Shown here piece by piece: positions 61,073 through 64,000 of a stretch of 64,000 nucleotides of DNA (position 1 is the first letter of the stretch; each line of letters begins with the position of its first letter). A program made the translations under genes and the position numbers. Under the pieces are notes generated by a model that worked only from the letters and a program-made list of their open reading frames with translations, was not told the origin of the DNA and did not search any database. The stretch is taken from assembly GCF_002916655.1 (NCBI RefSeq), contig NZ_PPSM01000072.1:78886-142885 (forward strand), given 5' to 3'. The DNA comes from Novosphingobium sp. HII-3. GTDB taxonomy: Bacteria; Pseudomonadota; Alphaproteobacteria; Sphingomonadales; Sphingomonadaceae.

Positions 61073-62707
61073 ATGGCGCGGCATATTTTCATCACCGGCG
61101 GCGTGGTCTCCTCGCTGGGCAAGGGTCTGATGGCGGCGAGCCTCGCGGCTCTGCTTCAGGCGCGGGGCTATAAGGTCCGCATTCGCAAGTTCGACCCCTA
61201 TCTCAACGTCGATCCGGGCACCATGAGTCCGTATCAGCATGGCGAGGTTTTCGTGACCGACGACGGGGCGGAAACCGATCTTGATCTCGGTCACTACGAG
61301 CGGTTCACGGGCGTTTCCGGCAGCAAGGCGGACAACATCACCTCGGGACGCATCTACCAGGACATCATCGCCAAGGAGCGCCGTGGCGACTACCTCGGCG
61401 CGACAGTTCAGGTGATTCCGCATGTAACCGACGCCATCAAGGACTTCGCGCTGACCGAAACCGAGGATCTCGATTTCGTCCTCTGCGAGATCGGCGGAAC
61501 CGTCGGCGACATCGAAGGCCTGCCTTTCGTCGAGGCGATGCGCCAGCTGCGCAACGAACTCGGCCGGGAACAGACCTGCTTCGTGCACGTCACCCTGGTT
61601 CCGTTCATCGCTGCAGCGGGTGAGTTGAAGACCAAACCGACGCAACACTCGGTGCGCGAGCTGACTGGTCTGGGTATCCAGCCGGACATTCTCCTCTGCC
61701 GTGCCGATCGCGAACTGCCGGAGAGCGAGCGTCGCAAGATCGCGCTGTTCTGCAACGTGCGTCCGCAGGCGGTGATCCAGGCGCTTGACGCGCCGAACAT
61801 CTATGCGGTTCCGCTGCAGTACCATCACGAAGGGCTGGATGCGGAGGTTCTGCATCACTTCGGCATGCTGGAATCGTCGAAGGCTCCGGAACTGTCCCGT
61901 TGGGAAGATATCACGGACCGCTACCAGAACCCCGAGGGCGAGGTGACGATCGGCGTCGTGGGCAAGTATCTCGGCCTGCAGGACGCGTACAAGTCGCTGA
62001 ACGAGGCGCTGGTGCACGGCGGCATGGCAAACCGCGTCAAGGTGAACGTGCGGTGGATCGACGCGGAAGTCTTCGAGAAGGAAGATTCCGAAATCGCAGC
62101 GGCGCTGGAGCCGATGCACGGCATCCTCGTGCCGGGCGGCTTTGGCGAGCGCGGTACCGAAGGCAAGATCGCCTCGGTTCGCTTCGCGCGTGAGCGTGGC
62201 GTTCCGTTCTTCGGGATCTGTCTTGGCATGCAGATGGCCTGCATCGAAGGCGCGCGCGCAGCCGGGATCGAGAAGGCGAGTTCGACGGAGTTCGGTCCGA
62301 CTGAGGAGCCGGTCGTCGGAATCATCACGGAATGGATGACGCAGGACGGTCTCCAGACCCGGGCGGAAGGTGGCGATCTGGGCGGCACCATGCGCCTCGG
62401 CGCCTATACCGCTGCGCTCTCTCCGAACAGCCATGTCGCATCGATCTACGGCGCGGCGGAAATCAGCGAACGTCACCGCCATCGCTACGAGGTGAACGGC
62501 AAGTACCGTGAGGCGCTTGAAGGCAACGGCCTTATTTTCTCGGGCATGTCTCCCGACGGGTTGCTGCCGGAGATCGTGGAGCGTCCCGATCACCCGTGGT
62601 TTGTGGGCGTGCAGTTCCATCCCGAGCTGAAGTCGCGTCCGTTTGAGCCGCATCCGCTGTTCGCCGGTTTCATCGCGGCTGCCTTGCGTCAGGCACGCCT
62701 CGTTTGA
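61073..62707 (+). CDS. pyrG: CTP synthase
   Basis: 544 aa, the standard length. Synthetase domain: FITGGVVSSLGKGLMAASLA (P-loop), KFDPYLNVDPGTMSPYQHGE and CEIGGTVGDIEGLPFVEAMR. Glutaminase domain: GVPFFGICLGMQMACIEGAR with nucleophile Cys and GVQFHPELKSRPFEPHPLF with the His-Glu pair. It aminates UTP to CTP. Confidence 0.98.
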   Translation: MARHIFITGGVVSSLGKGLMAASLAALLQARGYKVRIRKFDPYLNVDPGTMSPYQHGEVFVTDDGAETDLDLGHYERFTGVSGSKADNITSGRIYQDIIAKERRGDYLGATVQVIPHVTDAIKDFALTETEDLDFVLCEIGGTVGDIEGLPFVEAMRQLRNELGREQTCFVHVTLVPFIAAAGELKTKPTQHSVRELTGLGIQPDILLCRADRELPESERRKIALFCNVRPQAVIQALDAPNIYAVPLQYHHEGLDAEVLHHFGMLESSKAPELSRWEDITDRYQNPEGEVTIGVVGKYLGLQDAYKSLNEALVHGGMANRVKVNVRWIDAEVFEKEDSEIAAALEPMHGILVPGGFGERGTEGKIASVRFARERGVPFFGICLGMQMACIEGARAAGIEKASSTEFGPTEEPVVGIITEWMTQDGLQTRAEGGDLGGTMRLGAYTAALSPNSHVASIYGAAEISERHRHRYEVNGKYREALEGNGLIFSGMSPDGLLPEIVERPDHPWFVGVQFHPELKSRPFEPHPLFAGFIAAALRQARLV

Positions 62708-62712
62708 TCGCA

Positions 62713-62747
62713 GTTCCGGCCCCATCGCCTGGCGGTGGGTCCGGAAC
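62713..62747 (+). terminator. Long hairpin downstream of pyrG
   Basis: GTTCCGG (62713-62719) pairs with CCGGAAC (62741-62747). An inner arm CCCATCGC/GCGGTGGG adds about 8 pairs (one wobble). It starts 6 nt after the stop. There is no T run, so termination is likely but not certain. Confidence 0.5.
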
Positions 62748-62817
62748 GGAACAGACTGCCCTGGCTATCGGGCAGGCGGGCGAGGCATTCTGCTCCCTCC
62801 ACGTGGGGGCTGGTTGA

Positions 62818-63873
62818 ATGCGAACGATTGTCCTGGAATTCAACGAACTTTCACCGCAGTTGCTCGATCGCTTCATAGAGCAAGGGCATCTGCCGAACTT
62901 TCGCCGCTTCCGGGACTCCGCCATGGTCGCGGTCACCGACGCGGAGGAGACGGCGCCCAATCTCGAGCCGTGGGTTCAGTGGGTCACGGTTCACACCGGG
63001 CTCTCCTTCGCGGAGCATGGCTGCTTCAATCTCAACGAGGGCAGCGACCTGACCGCGCCGCGTCTGTGGGACCTCGTCAGCCGCGCAGACCAGACGAACT
63101 GGATCTGCGGCAGCATGAACGCCGCGGTCCAGCCGGGGTTTCGCGGCTGCTTCCTTCCCGACCCTTGGGCCACTTCGGCAGAGCCCGTGCCGCTGAACAT
63201 GTTCAGGCCCTACGCTCGTCTGGTCCGAAGCTACGTCCAGGAGCATAGCGGCCGGCCGGAGGTCTCTCCAGTCGACGTTCTGCGGTTTGGGCAGTTCATG
63301 CTCAGGCACGGCCTTTCTGCCAGTTCCGTGGCAGCGTTGATCAAGCAACTTGCGCAGGAGAGGCGCCGCGACGTGAAATGGCGCAGGGCCATGATGCTCG
63401 ACAGGCTGCAGTGGGATGTGTTCCGCTCCGTCTACAAGTCCATGCAGCCGTATCTCTCTACGTTCTTCATCAACAGCACCGCGCACTTCCAGCACTTTCA
63501 TTGGAGGGAGTTCGAACCGGGTCTGTTCAGGATCCAGTCGTCGGAGAAGCAACGCCAGACGTACGGCGACGCTATTCTTGCGGGCTATCAGAACATGGAC
63601 CGCATCGTGGGAGAGGCACTGTCGATGGCGAGGGACGAGGCAAACCTCGTGCTGCTGACTGCCCTAAGCCAGCAGCCGATGCTGACACATGAGGAAGATG
63701 GGGGGCGTCAGATCTTCCGCCATCGGGATATCAAAGTCTTGCTTGAACTGGCGGGAGTTGAGCAGGGGTGGACATACGCCCCCATCATGTCGCAGCAGTT
63801 TCTGCTTTATTTCCAGAACGAACAGGCAGCCAAGTTCGCCGCCGCACGGATCGAGGCGCTGCGGCTTACTGAC
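62818..63873 (+). pseudogene. Alkaline-phosphatase-superfamily gene truncated by an insertion element
   Basis: The reading frame from ATG 62818 runs about 352 codons of natural sequence and then enters an IS-like end at 63874; it stops at 63963 after ~30 foreign codons. N-terminus MRTIVLEFNELSPQLLDRFI, then PNFRRFRD and VQWVTVHTGLSFAEHG, fit the type I phosphodiesterase/nucleotide pyrophosphatase (alkaline phosphatase) superfamily; FFINSTAHFQHFHW and NMDRIVGE are later motifs of such proteins. The C-terminal metal-site part is missing. Possibly once involved in cell-surface or polysaccharide metabolism (weak inference). Confidence 0.72.
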
Positions 63874-64000
63874 TGTCAACCGGCGCGCAAAACTGACCCC
63901 CTATCGGCGCCCAATATTGACCCCACCTTTCGGCAGCGCGGCGGTTATCCCGGTAGTCGATAGGAGGGGCCCACGGACGACGACGCGCACCGTCAGGTGT
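63874..64000 (+). mobile_element. Left end of a probable IS21-family insertion sequence
   Basis: Starts TGTCAACCGGCGCGC, with two imperfect 19-bp repeats at 63882-63900 and 63906-63924 (GGCGC-x-CAA-x-x-TGACCCC pattern) spaced 24 bp start to start. IS21 elements have such multiple transposase-binding repeats inside TG-starting ends. A Shine-Dalgarno-like AGGAGGGG follows at about 63962, suggesting an istA gene beyond the window. No transposase codons can be verified here. Confidence 0.68.

Noticed and set aside
62643..63248. 201-aa plus-strand ORF across the pyrG end and the next gene
   Set aside because: Overlaps two better-supported genes in another frame and encodes Arg/Gly/Pro-rich sequence.
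1..64000. CRISPR array, rRNA or tRNA genes
   Set aside because: No regularly spaced direct repeats, no rRNA-like sequence and no convincing T-loop GTTCGANNC within a cloverleaf were seen.

Overview
The window is GC-rich (about 64%) chromosomal DNA from an alphaproteobacterium, most likely of the order Sphingomonadales (Novosphingobium/Sphingobium-like). This rests on a gene order I associate with that group (nuoA-N followed by birA, coaX, ribonuclease J and a DUF1467 gene; comEC, lexA, moeA, moaC, trpC, trpD, trpG, trpE, ppiD, tpiA, secG, pyrG), on a GAAC-N7-GAAC SOS box upstream of lexA, and on protein features typical of alphaproteobacteria (NuoC with an Ala/Pro tail, a TipN-like polarity protein, ComEC with a degenerate C-terminus). 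No search was run, so the taxon is inferred. I see no rRNA, tRNA or CRISPR array.

Layout. 1-5.6 kb: the edge of an unidentified gene, an RcnB-like secreted protein, the ABC-F translation factor EttA, an exported M28 peptidase and a CitE-like CoA-ester lyase. 5.8-12 kb: an accessory-looking locus, with TetR, MFS transporter and short-chain dehydrogenase on the minus strand, divergent from a LuxE-like acyl-protein synthetase, a LuxC-like acyl-CoA reductase and a free-standing lipoyl-domain protein. 12-18 kb: exported peroxiredoxin, release factor 2, a methyltransferase with a lipoprotein signal, a nitronate-monooxygenase-like flavoprotein, an SH3-domain protein and acetyl-CoA acetyltransferase. 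18.5-33.7 kb: the complete 14-gene complex I operon, with two small extra genes (a SnoaL/NTF2-like protein and a membrane peptide) between nuoD and nuoE. 33.7-38.2 kb: birA, coaX, rnj, a DUF1467 gene and trhO.

38.2-44.9 kb: a large TipN-like coiled-coil membrane protein, then a divergent three-gene operon ending in a histidine-kinase-like protein whose phospho-acceptor His is replaced by Pro. 45-50.8 kb: gltX-gltA on the minus strand, comEC on the plus strand, and lexA with its SOS box. 50.9-59.3 kb: a long minus-strand operon, ppiD-trpE-(phosphodiester glycosidase)-trpG-trpD-trpC-moaC-moeA, with many touching or overlapping stop/start codons. 59.6-62.7 kb: tpiA, secG and pyrG. At the right edge an alkaline-phosphatase-superfamily gene appears to be cut by the left end of an IS21-like element.

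Most of the window is core housekeeping: respiration, translation, tryptophan and molybdopterin synthesis, central carbon metabolism and SOS control. The parts most worth a second look are the LuxE/LuxC/lipoyl cluster, the His-less kinase operon, the lipobox-bearing methyltransferase, the two small genes inside the nuo operon and the phosphodiester glycosidase translationally coupled to trpG.
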